Below are positions 42,001-50,344 of a stretch of DNA of 64,000 bases, in pieces; within the stretch, counting starts at the first letter, position 1; each line of letters starts with the position of its first letter. Position numbers and translations under genes: made by a program. The notes under the pieces are model-generated. The model had not been told where the DNA came from, did no database searches, and was given only the letters and a program-made list of their open reading frames with translations. The stretch comes from Meira nashicola (Eukaryota; Basidiomycota; Exobasidiomycetes; Exobasidiales; Brachybasidiaceae): the NCBI GenBank assembly GCA_001600355.1, contig BCJU01000001.1, positions 5,270,013 to 5,334,012 of the forward strand. Reading direction: 5' to 3'.

Positions 42001-42816
42001 GCCGAGAAACAAACTTCTGCGCTCGCATATTGGAATATGGGATTCATGTATGAACGTGGTCTTGGTGTTCCCAAGAAAGATTACAATCTTGCTAAGCGAT
42101 ATTACGATATGGCATTGGAATTAAACAAAGAGGCATACCTACCTGTTCTGTTGAGTTTGGCGAAGTTATTCTTTATGGCATGTTGGGATGCTTTTGCGAA
42201 TAAAGATGCTACCGCTTTGAACCTTTTAAATGGTCTAGCCTTTGGTCCAACGGGCAGAAGTCGTGTTTTAGGAGCAATGTCGGGCGGATTCTTTGATAAT
42301 GGCGAAATGCCTTATACGGAAGCAGACGAAATTCGATTTCAACATGATAGACACGAAGCTGCTGCTGCTGCCGGTCAAGCGGCGGCAAACGGAAGGGCAG
42401 GACCAGGTGCAGAAATGGGTGATCACAACCTACCCGAATTTTATGATAATGGTGCAACGGGCGCAGGAGGAGGAACAGGTCATAATGTCGCACAAGGTGG
42501 TGGAAGTGGAACAAATGTTCATGGAACTGAGAATTTAGATGGTACAATCGAAGGTTTAATGATCGTTTTTGGTCTTGCTGCTTTGGCAATGTTAGTTTAC
42601 GTTCGTCAAGGTGTTCAATTACGATTAGAACGTCAAAGACGGGAAGAAGCTGCAGCTCGAGCCGCCAATGCTGCTGGTGATGGAAGTGGAAGTGGGGAAG
42701 ATGAAAGGAGAAGACAAGAAGCAGCTCAAGCCGTTCAAGATGGGCCTCCAGTGGTAGATCCAAATCAACCTTTCGGATGGCCACTTCAAGACGGAAATGC
42801 ATATGCTGGCCTTTAA
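39073..42816 (+). CDS. HRD3: HRD3/SEL1L-like ERAD ubiquitin ligase component
   Basis: ER membrane protein that recruits misfolded glycoproteins to the Hrd1 ubiquitin ligase. A hydrophobic N-terminal segment (about 22-46, VIGILALCAFILLCLSQ) acts as signal. The lumenal part has many Sel1 repeats, for example SLAQTTLAYRHNAGIGVAP, GRMWLRGEGVPPSHVRAWVW, QNGLGLMHQLGLSVPKN and AYWNMGFMYERGLGVPKKD. One membrane span lies near 1156-1176 (GLMIVFGLAALAMLVYV), followed by a basic, Ala/Arg-rich cytosolic tail of about 70 residues. Length 1,247 is well above yeast Hrd3 (833). The excess is in acidic and Gly/Ala-rich linkers. Single exon. Confidence 0.9.
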   Translation: MIEIDSGRKRGRRRLGRCSLSRVIGILALCAFILLCLSQVQTALAEDLQAVDLSSTHEGGDSSETDIGTSPITPSPIPSSKSMTPDEAYDRAIRLLRSTLANQKASSVGGRKETKSKTKQADKKRSPPVSPHQKRLNGISLYWELFKNWLPFTGIFRDLIRLRDMLITLIPFPGAGNDAAAAQGHRSPVNLAAAMRGGSGLGWEGGNILAPPEAYVAGKDPGEEEQARAFPGARPQQLWPEWDGGDDAYFGPFLSTSEEDLQAEYNLNSQTSSSKNTSMGWDKLSMPGSSSRKKREAEQRQWHDRWREEAIALLTWASGWGDAQFVDDRDLLIKQAALIDWRKEELILSTQHLEEQSIENYFQSKDRLVTVNQTRPNPDALWTLAMHSFWGTHGALPHPLRAKACLERLVSMNGNASAHNYLGWMEGGAWGREGWRLLGVEDKRLVEEVEDRQSKALLHYTAAAKSGDSLAQTTLAYRHNAGIGVAPNCGSTLYWYEKAATDALRRYQSGPPGGLTLPYTHLRLSDLSGGVFGPGASAASTGYAKHRPAIQAMLNRLPSDGSSDGRRLEDLLEFFTYHAQRGDPSYALKLAQIYYGGSVLGASESAARVPRDYKKARDYLMRIVRDVWPLDAQMVAKGGPTGPLAKQGESGEDVKLNVDDTHALLAGSAASLLGRMWLRGEGVPPSHVRAWVWFSRGAEQGSSESQNGLGLMHQLGLSVPKNMKKAVEYFEASCSAGIMSSVGGCINLGKIHFHLREYTQAAKFFDLAMKLGNSFESYYYLALINVHLGRLKLDPSDPNAYVIDAPGTASHDRCRNAVNGFKFAIERGDWKDPTFSRAERAWGKGMRGRALLGWSIAGERGYEAAQNNLAWVLDRDKKRLKISAFDIPQNNSTDRLALIHWIRSAAQDNVDALVKMGDYYYYGIGSSIPSEEQIINFDQANEPESASKESVPTASSSISIIPSVSYDKAAACYSAAAEKQTSALAYWNMGFMYERGLGVPKKDYNLAKRYYDMALELNKEAYLPVLLSLAKLFFMACWDAFANKDATALNLLNGLAFGPTGRSRVLGAMSGGFFDNGEMPYTEADEIRFQHDRHEAAAAAGQAAANGRAGPGAEMGDHNLPEFYDNGATGAGGGTGHNVAQGGGSGTNVHGTENLDGTIEGLMIVFGLAALAMLVYVRQGVQLRLERQRREEAAARAANAAGDGSGSGEDERRRQEAAQAVQDGPPVVDPNQPFGWPLQDGNAYAGL

Positions 42817-43028
42817 AAGTACTCATTCGAAGTAAGACATTGTATAATTTACACATTTTGAATCGTATTTAAGATCACACATAACAGATGACTGATGTTA
42901 ATGAATGCTATTGTGTATATAATTGTATGAAAGATGATCATATATGATATTTGTTGTGCTAGAACATAAAAGTATAGAGAAAAAAAAATTCAAAACTAGA
43001 ATAATGTTACAATTTAGAAAGTTGATGA

Positions 43029-44816
43029 TTAACGAAGTGAATGCATCTTCTTTACACCTCCATTGGCGCCAGCCTTTACATGAACAGTTCCTGCAGAAGA
43101 TGAACCTGTCGAAGTTACACCGCCAGTACCTGTGCTTGATTTGCTCTTTGCATCATCTAAAACTTCGAACAAACGCCAAAATTTCAAACTTTCATCCGTA
43201 CCGCAAGTTGCCAAAACTTGTCCATCAGGACTTAAACAAGAATGCAAAGTACGACTTTCATGTGCAGCTAAACTTTCCAATTTATCTAATGAAGGATAAC
43301 TCCACAAATTAAGATAAGAAGGAGTTGCACTACCTTCAGAAGCAGCAGAAGTACCGTGACAGCTAGCAATTTCCTTGTATCTGTATGACCAATGTAATGC
43401 AGTCACTTGAGCATCAGTTTGAATGCTTTGCAATCGTGTTCCTTGTGTCACATTCCAGAAATGAATCGATTTATCTAACGTTCCTCCTCCCGTTGCCAAA
43501 AGTGAAGAATTCATCGGAGACCAACTCAAAGCTCGAACTGCTGCTCGATGTCTTTCTTTTTGCATCTTTGCCGTATTTGATCTACGATCCCATACTTTGA
43601 CAACGTTATCATTACCTCCAGTAGCCAATAAAGCACTATCAGCTCGATAAGACATTCCACAAACGCTCTGAGTGTGGGCATTATGAATATCACGAATGAT
43701 ACTATCACGTTGACGTAAATCGTGCTCTCTTAACAAGCCACTCCAATATCCCAAAGCAAGCGTTCCATCTTCTGCCCAAGAGGTAGTAGTCACGCTGGTA
43801 TTATCAGCTGCATCTTGTCCATCAGCAGAAGGCTTAAATGTTCTTACCCTCGTTTGTGTTTCCATGTCCCAAATTTGTACATGACCCGTATTTGTACCAA
43901 TTTGCAACAACGTTCCTGAATCATCCCAAGTCATTGCTTTGACAACAGAAGCTTGTCCTCCTCCAACTCTTTCGCTCATTTCTAGTAAATCACATACTTC
44001 AGAAACGTCACCTGTATTCCCATTCCAAGTATGAACTGATCCTCCAAGAGCGATAGCAATCACATTTTGTGAACTCCAGCATAATAGGTGAGAATAAAAA
44101 TCATCTCGCATATCTGGCGTATCCAAAGTCTTTTCCGGCGTTGTTGCAATCCTTCTTCTTCCTCCAGCAGTTAAAGAGGAAGGTAAAATCTTTGGACGTG
44201 GAACAGCATATCTACTACGCATCTCAGGAGCAGAATGTGTATCAGGTGCCATTGCATTGAAGCTCAAGATACGATGACCTCTTTCCATTTGAAGAGCTTC
44301 TCCGAGATCGGCAGGAGCATTTGAATCATCCATATCGTCAAAATCGAGTCCTTTTGAGCTACCGGTAAGATTTTGACTATGATCGTTTATAGTCCTATCG
44401 AATGGAGAAGAAGCTCTACCAGTATTATTATTCGAACTATTTGATCGTCCTGCAAGAGTTTCTCCACCCATTCCATCACGCAAATGATCTGCCATTAGAC
44501 CGGCAGAGCGAGACAATTCTCGATTAGGAATAAAACGATCACCTCGTGAACCTGTTCCTGTTCCACTTGAAGATGCTTGCCTTTGCTTTGAATGATTAGT
44601 TTGTTTTACGTTTTCACCTCCTACCATTCCCGTTTCGAAATCTTTGGTAACATCAATACTTCGAACACGACCAGAATGTGGTAAAACATCTTCATCGTAA
44701 AGACGTTGTTTTCCACCGCTATTCGATGAAATTCCTTTGCCATTCTTCGCTCTAACGTTTAAATCGCCAAAGTTGCACGATAATTCTCCCAAGACACTTT
44801 CATCTGAGGGTGCCAT
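43029..44816 (-). CDS. CDC20: Anaphase-promoting complex activator CDC20
   Basis: Seven-bladed WD40 activator that delivers securin and cyclin B to the APC/C and is held by Mad2 in the spindle checkpoint. The C-box GDRFIPNRE is at about 92-100. A Mad2-interaction-type motif RILSFNAMAP is at 182-191. The entry to the propeller is RRIATTPEKTLDTPDMRDDFY, followed by WSSQNVIAIALGGSVHTWN and regular WD blades (VKVWDRRS, FWNVTQG, LKFWRLF). CDC20 fits better than Cdh1/Fzr1 because of the RILSF Mad2 motif and ALGGSVHTWN. The C-terminus is HSLR, not the usual IR. Length 595; the first 180 residues are disordered. Confidence 0.93.
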   Translation of the reverse strand: MAPSDESVLGELSCNFGDLNVRAKNGKGISSNSGGKQRLYDEDVLPHSGRVRSIDVTKDFETGMVGGENVKQTNHSKQRQASSSGTGTGSRGDRFIPNRELSRSAGLMADHLRDGMGGETLAGRSNSSNNNTGRASSPFDRTINDHSQNLTGSSKGLDFDDMDDSNAPADLGEALQMERGHRILSFNAMAPDTHSAPEMRSRYAVPRPKILPSSLTAGGRRRIATTPEKTLDTPDMRDDFYSHLLCWSSQNVIAIALGGSVHTWNGNTGDVSEVCDLLEMSERVGGGQASVVKAMTWDDSGTLLQIGTNTGHVQIWDMETQTRVRTFKPSADGQDAADNTSVTTTSWAEDGTLALGYWSGLLREHDLRQRDSIIRDIHNAHTQSVCGMSYRADSALLATGGNDNVVKVWDRRSNTAKMQKERHRAAVRALSWSPMNSSLLATGGGTLDKSIHFWNVTQGTRLQSIQTDAQVTALHWSYRYKEIASCHGTSAASEGSATPSYLNLWSYPSLDKLESLAAHESRTLHSCLSPDGQVLATCGTDESLKFWRLFEVLDDAKSKSSTGTGGVTSTGSSSAGTVHVKAGANGGVKKMHSLR

Positions 44817-45655
44817 GATTGCAAGAATTTTGTTGTTTTCTAGTTGATGGTGTTCTTGTATAGGTGAAAACAGGAAAAGGTGTGGAGCTTTTTACAAAAA
44901 GAACAACACTTCGAGAAAGCATACCCAACACCAAAGCCCAAAATGCAGGCAAAGTGCCCATGCATGTTAAGTAGCTTTTCTGGTTCATCCAAACTCTACC
45001 AGTACGCGTTTCATCACGGGGAAAATGTAAGAACGCTTATCTAAGCATTGCACACGTGATCTGCAACAAATTGCTTGGTAAATTTTTGACCTTGTCTGGC
45101 GTGTTTTGGGCCGCAGTGCTGCGCGCGCATAAAGCATTTAGCACTTTACCAGTCAAAAGTATCGCACTCAAGAAGAATGTCTTTATGTCTGGGTGTGTAG
45201 GCGGCATGTGTAGGCCAAAGGATTGAGTAATTCCAAAGGCTTTCGGCCGGTCTGATGATTTGTGCAGTATTGGACATTAGCATCTTTCTGCTAATCATCG
45301 TTCTGCTTTCTCTACCACACGTTACTCTCGCCATTTGAAGTGAATAGGGTGAGTATTTCGACGATGGACCACAGCAATCGACGCCTTGAATGGATTGGAT
45401 CTGGTATTTTGATGAGAAGTCGATTTGATAGATGTAAAACTGGGAAGCCGACATGAAAAGATTTATATTAGAGGAGGGGACGACTTGATTTAAATCCTAC
45501 ACCGACTTTCCTCGAATCACTTTTAACATTCGAATACTACCATCCTTCCGAAAAAGGCGACGATTGCTTGGCTTCAGTGACCTTTTGCGACATTAGAACA
45601 TCAAAACTGATAATTGATCCTCTCCCTTACCGATTTACACTAAATTTCAGTCAAG
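44817..45655. promoter_or_regulatory. Divergent promoter region, CDC20 / eL42
   Basis: An 839 bp gap with ACGCGT at 45004-45009, AAATTTTTGA at about 45080, (GC)4 at 45121-45128, and an inverted repeat ATTAGCA / TGCTAAT at 45276-45295. A 102-residue frame on the minus strand (45146-45454) is unassigned; see findings. Confidence 0.5.
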
Positions 45656-46243
45656 ATGGTGAACGTTCCAAAGACACGCAGAACATACTGCAAGGGTAAA
45701 CAATGCAAGAAGCATACGTAAGTATCAAAAATAGTTCTGTGATATCAGTAAAGTGGTGGCGGGTTCAACATAGCGGACATTGGATTGGGTGTTTCCAAAC
45801 TCGATTATTGCTAAAGGACGTCATGTCGTGATGGGGTGGTTGTTTGCACGTTCAAAAGACTTAACCCAGGCACATAGCAACAGCGATATCTACGCCATTT
45901 TGTCATTATTACCACCGCTTTACTGATGTGCTACTGTACAGTAAGACCGAATCGCTCACCAAATCCACATCCTCCTTTTTACAGCCCACACAAGGTCACC
46001 CAATACAAGACCGGTAAGGCCTCCTTGTACGCCCAAGGAAAGCGTCGTTATGATGCTAAGCAAAAGGGTTATGGTGGTCAAACCAAGCCAGTTTTCCACA
46101 AGAAAGCAAAGACCACCAAGAAGGTCGTCTTGCGTTTGGAATGCTCTGCATGCAAATACCGCTCTCACATGGCTTTGAAGCGTTGCAAGCACTTCGAATT
46201 GGGTGGAGACAAGAAGACAAAGGGTGCTGCTTTGGTTTTCTGA
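45656..46243 (+). CDS. RPL42: 60S ribosomal protein eL42 (L36a/L44), 2 exons
   Basis: Small zinc-binding protein at the ribosomal E site. Exon 1 is 45656-45717 ([20 protein letters not shown] plus two bases), the intron is 45718-45984 (GTAAGT to TTTACAG), exon 2 is 45985-46243. The splice falls inside a Thr codon, and the product is exactly 106 residues as in other eukaryotes. The zinc cysteines are C12 and C17 with a second CxxC (ECSACKYR) near 74-77. Residue 56 is Pro (TKPVFH), the form associated with cycloheximide sensitivity; Gln there confers resistance in several yeasts. The 267 nt intron is the longest I placed in the window. Confidence 0.97.
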
Positions 46244-46497
46244 AGGATTTGCTGTATTCACTATATCATTCGACATACACAGCTTTACCTGTGGCGATTG
46301 TGATGGGTTATTGTAGGATCTTCATCCAAAGGATAACTATCTCACCTTTACCTTTCACACCGTCACACCTCTCATACATCTCTCTACATATGCATCATTA
46401 GGTCGTATGAAATGTACCATTTGCACACACACACACACAGCCAGATTCGTTTGAGTTTAAGTTCATTTCCATTTCCGATAAAATGTCACTCTTACAT

Positions 46498-48177
46498 CTA
46501 AGCATCGCTTGCCTCTTGCACCAATTTGACGACATTATTAGCAAGACTGTCCAACTCGGCTGCCAATCCGGTTTCAGCGTAGACACGAACACAATCTTCC
46601 GTTCCACTTGGACGAACGAATGAACGTGCATCTTTGTATTTAGCTACAACTTCATCAATCTTTGCTTGTAATCCATTAGGAGTGACTAATTTTCTTTCTG
46701 CATCTTCTGTTGTGAATACAGCACGATCTTTGACGATAACTTTTAGCATCTTATTTGGTAATTCTTCATAAAGACCATCCCATTCTTCGCAATCCCATTG
46801 TCTTGATCGTAAGATGACTTCAACCAATAACATATCACTGATTGCATCACCAACCGTTTGATTGATCACATCGACCAAATTTCTCAATTGAATTAAAGCA
46901 TCTTCTGCAGCTGGTGTAGTTGGCTTGGTTTCTTTTAGAAGCTTGAGAGCGTCGGGAGAGAATAAAACGGTTCCATGACCGTTTGCTTCAAAGTATACAC
47001 CTACATCGTAATGTTCAGCAGCACGATGAAGATGCTTAACACCTGTAGGCGTGCAAGTGACTGGAACACGTTGTTGAAGATACTTTGTAGAGCTTCCGTT
47101 TGCATATGCAGTCTGAACGCATCCTACGTTCAATTCGATACCTGCTTTCTTGGCCAATTCACTAATATAATCAGTTGCCAAAGCGGCAATCTTGTCACCG
47201 TCTAATAGACGGAAGCTATCCTTTTGTGTTGCGTTGCCACGTAGGTAGTAAAAGACGATTCGGTCAGCATCTCCATCAAAAGAGCACATCCTATCACCTT
47301 GTTGAACGCCATCTTTTTCGATATCTTTTGGTAATTTCTGTCCAATTTTCACGTAATCAGCACCACAGCCATCGTTCAAAGCTCCTTTTGTGCCAATAGC
47401 AGTACGTAAGGCTTTGATCTCTAAAGCGGATGAAGGAATGTACTTTTGCAAATTGAGTAAAGCATGAGCGCCTACACCGTTTGCACAATCTACCGTTAAT
47501 TTGCTCGTTGCCGGTTTACCTTCTACTAATTTCAAGAATGCATCTGCAAGTTTTTTGTAATAGCCCTCTTCGGTTGGCTCACCATATGCTTCTTCTGTTC
47601 CAGCAGTATTGTGTGCATGAACGAGATAATGCAATTGTGGAGTTGTCTTTAAGCCTGCATCGATGATATGAGCACCCATTGCTGCTAAACCTGCAGCTAC
47701 TGCTTTGATCAATAAAGGTGAAGATGGTCTTGTATCGTGTCCGTAAATTACGTTTGCAGGAATTTTTAAATCGATCTTGTATGCATTGATGAGCTTTTTC
47801 AAAATTGCAAAAAATTCTTGAGCATCTACAGCATTACAAGCTGCCGTACAATAAGGTTCCCAAGTTACATCTAACATTTCACCTCTTGAATCGATTGGTT
47901 TAATTCCATTATCAGGTTCAGGATTATGACTTGCTGTAACCATTAAACCTATTAATTTTCCATTTAAACTTTTACTACGTAAAGCACCAATTATTGCAAG
48001 TCTATAACATGTACTTTCTAATGTATCACCTTTTGTACGAATTCCAGTCGTTCCATATTCGAATTTCTTTCCGGCTGGTTTTGGAAATGCTTCAAATCCT
48101 TGTTCGATCAAAGCGAAAGGGATCTCATCTGGACCCGTTGCTCTAATAGCTGCATCGATTCCGGCTGGTGTAGTCAT
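46498..48177 (-). CDS. PCM1: Phosphoacetylglucosamine mutase
   Basis: Converts GlcNAc-6-phosphate to GlcNAc-1-phosphate, the step before UDP-GlcNAc, which feeds chitin, N-glycans and GPI anchors. The catalytic phosphoserine is S83 in VTASHNPEPDNG. The magnesium loop is DGDADRIVFYY, the sugar-binding segment is VYFEANGHGTVLFS, and the phosphate-binding C-terminal motif is RPSGTEDCVRVYAE. Length 559 and the FEYGTTGIRTKGDTL N-terminus match the eukaryotic AGM1 branch and not phosphoglucomutase. It is convergent with eL42, with a (CA)8 run at 46424-46439 in the gap. Confidence 0.97.
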   Translation of the reverse strand: MTTPAGIDAAIRATGPDEIPFALIEQGFEAFPKPAGKKFEYGTTGIRTKGDTLESTCYRLAIIGALRSKSLNGKLIGLMVTASHNPEPDNGIKPIDSRGEMLDVTWEPYCTAACNAVDAQEFFAILKKLINAYKIDLKIPANVIYGHDTRPSSPLLIKAVAAGLAAMGAHIIDAGLKTTPQLHYLVHAHNTAGTEEAYGEPTEEGYYKKLADAFLKLVEGKPATSKLTVDCANGVGAHALLNLQKYIPSSALEIKALRTAIGTKGALNDGCGADYVKIGQKLPKDIEKDGVQQGDRMCSFDGDADRIVFYYLRGNATQKDSFRLLDGDKIAALATDYISELAKKAGIELNVGCVQTAYANGSSTKYLQQRVPVTCTPTGVKHLHRAAEHYDVGVYFEANGHGTVLFSPDALKLLKETKPTTPAAEDALIQLRNLVDVINQTVGDAISDMLLVEVILRSRQWDCEEWDGLYEELPNKMLKVIVKDRAVFTTEDAERKLVTPNGLQAKIDEVVAKYKDARSFVRPSGTEDCVRVYAETGLAAELDSLANNVVKLVQEASDA

Positions 48178-49133
48178 CTTGTTTAATATAACTCAATGAT
48201 GATAGTAGATTAGAAGAATGACAACAGAGACCCGAACCAGGCCAAGTATACCTGTTGTTAGGAATGTGTGTGTGTGCATGGATTTAAGGCGTTCAAGCCG
48301 CCTTTTAGTAGCGGCATTTTCCACGTTGCATCAGTCTAATTAATGTGTTGTTCTCCGTTTTACGCGTTTAGTGTACATAGACAAAACACACCTAGCTCAG
48401 CGTGAATCTCGCTTACTAATCGTATTGTCTAAACAGAGCACCGTGATTTTGATTTTTGTGAAAGACCGATGTACAATTGTTCATCTCTCAAGATTCACTC
48501 TCTTTTAGTGTTTTTTTCAGGAATGTAGAGCATTAGCTCCACCTTTACTCAAATGAAACGTAATCTGAAGACATACAAATGGGGACGAGTAAATTTAATT
48601 TAAAACCTTTCAAAGGTTTAGTCATAATGTTTTGGCCTTTTGGCAAAAGTTGTAATCGCACAATATCAAAGCTGGAATAATTATGCTCGAATGATCGTTT
48701 TTGATAATTACTGAGCATATAAATTTGTTTTCCGTAAGCAACGAAGAAAACGTTTTTATCTATCAGAGTCATTTGTTTTGTTTCAATGATCGTACGAATT
48801 CTCTGGAATGCAGAATATAAGGTTGCTAAAAATTTGTCAATTAAAAGAAGTAGAGACCACCATGTCTTTAAAGTCCTCAAGATTCCATGATATTTTTATT
48901 CGATTGTCGTACTTTATCATCTAAGAAGCCAGAGGACCAAGATGGACAGAGATCGATATACGCGCTCAGAAATGAATGAACTTAAACGCTTAATGCAGAC
49001 AAATCTATGCTCACGTGCCTAGCGCGAGGGTAAATTTTTTGGAATTCATGTTTTGAGAATATGCAGCTAGCTAAAGCAGATTTAATGCTCCTACATTTCC
49101 CTTGTCACTACCAAACTTATCTTCTTTTTCAAA
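48178..49133. other. Intergenic region, PCM1 / RRP1
   Basis: A 956 bp divergent gap. ACGCGT lies at 48362-48367, a perfect 7-bp hairpin (AAACCTT / AAGGTTT) at 48603-48619, and AAATTTTTT at 49032-49040 just upstream of RRP1. A minus-strand frame at 48545-48880 was not accepted as a gene. Confidence 0.5.
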
Positions 49134-50264
49134 ATGGTCACAAAAGTAGCATCACAGTCAAGTAGGAAAGTCGGAAAAGTAGGTGAAGAAAGAAGGAGAA
49201 GTAGCAGTACACAAAAAGCAACGAGTTCCAAAAGAGTTGCTTCAGCAAGGAATGAAGACAATCAAGATGATGAGAGCATAAATGCCGCCGCCGCCGCAAG
49301 TTTACCATTAGGAAAAGCATTAGCATCAACCGAGAAATCGATTAGAGATGAAGCAATTCATTCTCTTTCAGCTTATTTGAGTCAAGCAGATACGTTGAAC
49401 GCCGAACCATTATCTGATTTAGAGATGGCAAAGTTATGGAAAGGAATCTTTTATTGTTTTTGGATGTCTGATAAACCAAGGGTACAACAAGCATTAGCGA
49501 ATGAAATGGCAGAAATACCTTTAAGCATTCAAAAATCGTTAAAAAACAAAAAGGAAATCTCAAATACTTCTTGGCAATTCTTTGAAGGATTTTTGGATTC
49601 AATGGTACGAGAATGGTGGGGATTGGATAAATGGCGTGTGGATAAATTCATGATGTTAGTAAGAAGGTTTATCAATGCTGGATTTCGACTTTTGGATTTA
49701 CAGGGTTACGAAAAAGAATCGATAGCGAGATTTACGGCAATGTTGATAAAGCCAGGTGGTATCTTGCAAGCAAATGATGTCAAAACACCAAACGGTTTAA
49801 TGTATCACGTTTGCGATATCTATCTAGAAGAGCTGGATAAAGCATTATTAATCGAATCAGAGGAAGAGGAAGGAGAAGAGGCTAAAGATGTACCAGTGAC
49901 CTCACTCCTTCAACCATTCGTTGATATGGCTGCCTCATGTCATTCTTCTCAACATTTCGATCGAATGATGAAATCTGTTATCGTTCCGTATTTGGATGAT
50001 TGTTTAGTATCAGAAGCAGAGCAAGAAACAAAGGAGAGTGAGAATCGGGCAAGCAAGCGTCAAAAGAAAAGCATAGACGATGACTCTCAATGCGATTACC
50101 CCAACATATTTAAAAGGGCCGACACAAATCCGACCGAATTACGCTCTCGGGCTTTCTCTGAACTTTTCTCTGCTGCAAGCCGAACAGAGAGTGTTGAAGC
50201 ACGCAGAAGACGGATCTACAAAATGTGTAGAGAAGAGGAAGAACGATTAGAGGATGCAGAATGA
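49134..50264 (+). CDS. RRP1: Ribosomal RNA processing protein RRP1 (Nop52)
   Basis: Nucleolar protein needed to process 27S pre-rRNA to 25S. Family segments are clear: SLPLGKALASTEKSIRDEAI, LSDLEMAKLWKGIFYCFWMSD (trimmed), KPRVQQALANEMAEIP, WWGLDKWRVDKFMMLVRRF and NGLMYHVCDIYLEEL. The C-terminus is charged, ending SVEARRRRIYKMCREEEE. Length 376 including a basic N-terminal extension of about 50 residues. The start has an AAAATGG context. An RRPE-like A/T element is upstream. Confidence 0.95.
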   Translation: MVTKVASQSSRKVGKVGEERRRSSSTQKATSSKRVASARNEDNQDDESINAAAAASLPLGKALASTEKSIRDEAIHSLSAYLSQADTLNAEPLSDLEMAKLWKGIFYCFWMSDKPRVQQALANEMAEIPLSIQKSLKNKKEISNTSWQFFEGFLDSMVREWWGLDKWRVDKFMMLVRRFINAGFRLLDLQGYEKESIARFTAMLIKPGGILQANDVKTPNGLMYHVCDIYLEELDKALLIESEEEEGEEAKDVPVTSLLQPFVDMAASCHSSQHFDRMMKSVIVPYLDDCLVSEAEQETKESENRASKRQKKSIDDDSQCDYPNIFKRADTNPTELRSRAFSELFSAASRTESVEARRRRIYKMCREEEERLEDAE

Positions 50265-50344
50265 TGAGATCCTTTTTATATAATAAAAATTGCAATTTTG
50301 TACATTAGTCAATTAGAAATCCATTCTTATTATTCATTATCGAA

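Noticed and set aside
42209..42856. 215-codon frame on the minus strand
   Set aside because: Antisense to the HRD3 C-terminus; rich in His, Leu and Arg, with no domain.
45936..45950. Alternative acceptor (CTGTACAG) in the eL42 intron
   Set aside because: It would add residues to an invariant 106-residue ribosomal protein; only the site at 45984 restores the family sequence.
45718..45984. Possible box C/D snoRNA in the eL42 intron
   Set aside because: GTGATGG and CTGA occur in order, but there is no terminal stem and the C box is imperfect.
48545..48880. 111-codon minus-strand frame between PCM1 and RRP1
   Set aside because: It begins at a TTG, with the first ATG a third of the way in, is AT-biased and matches nothing. 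Possibly a decayed gene, but unsupported.
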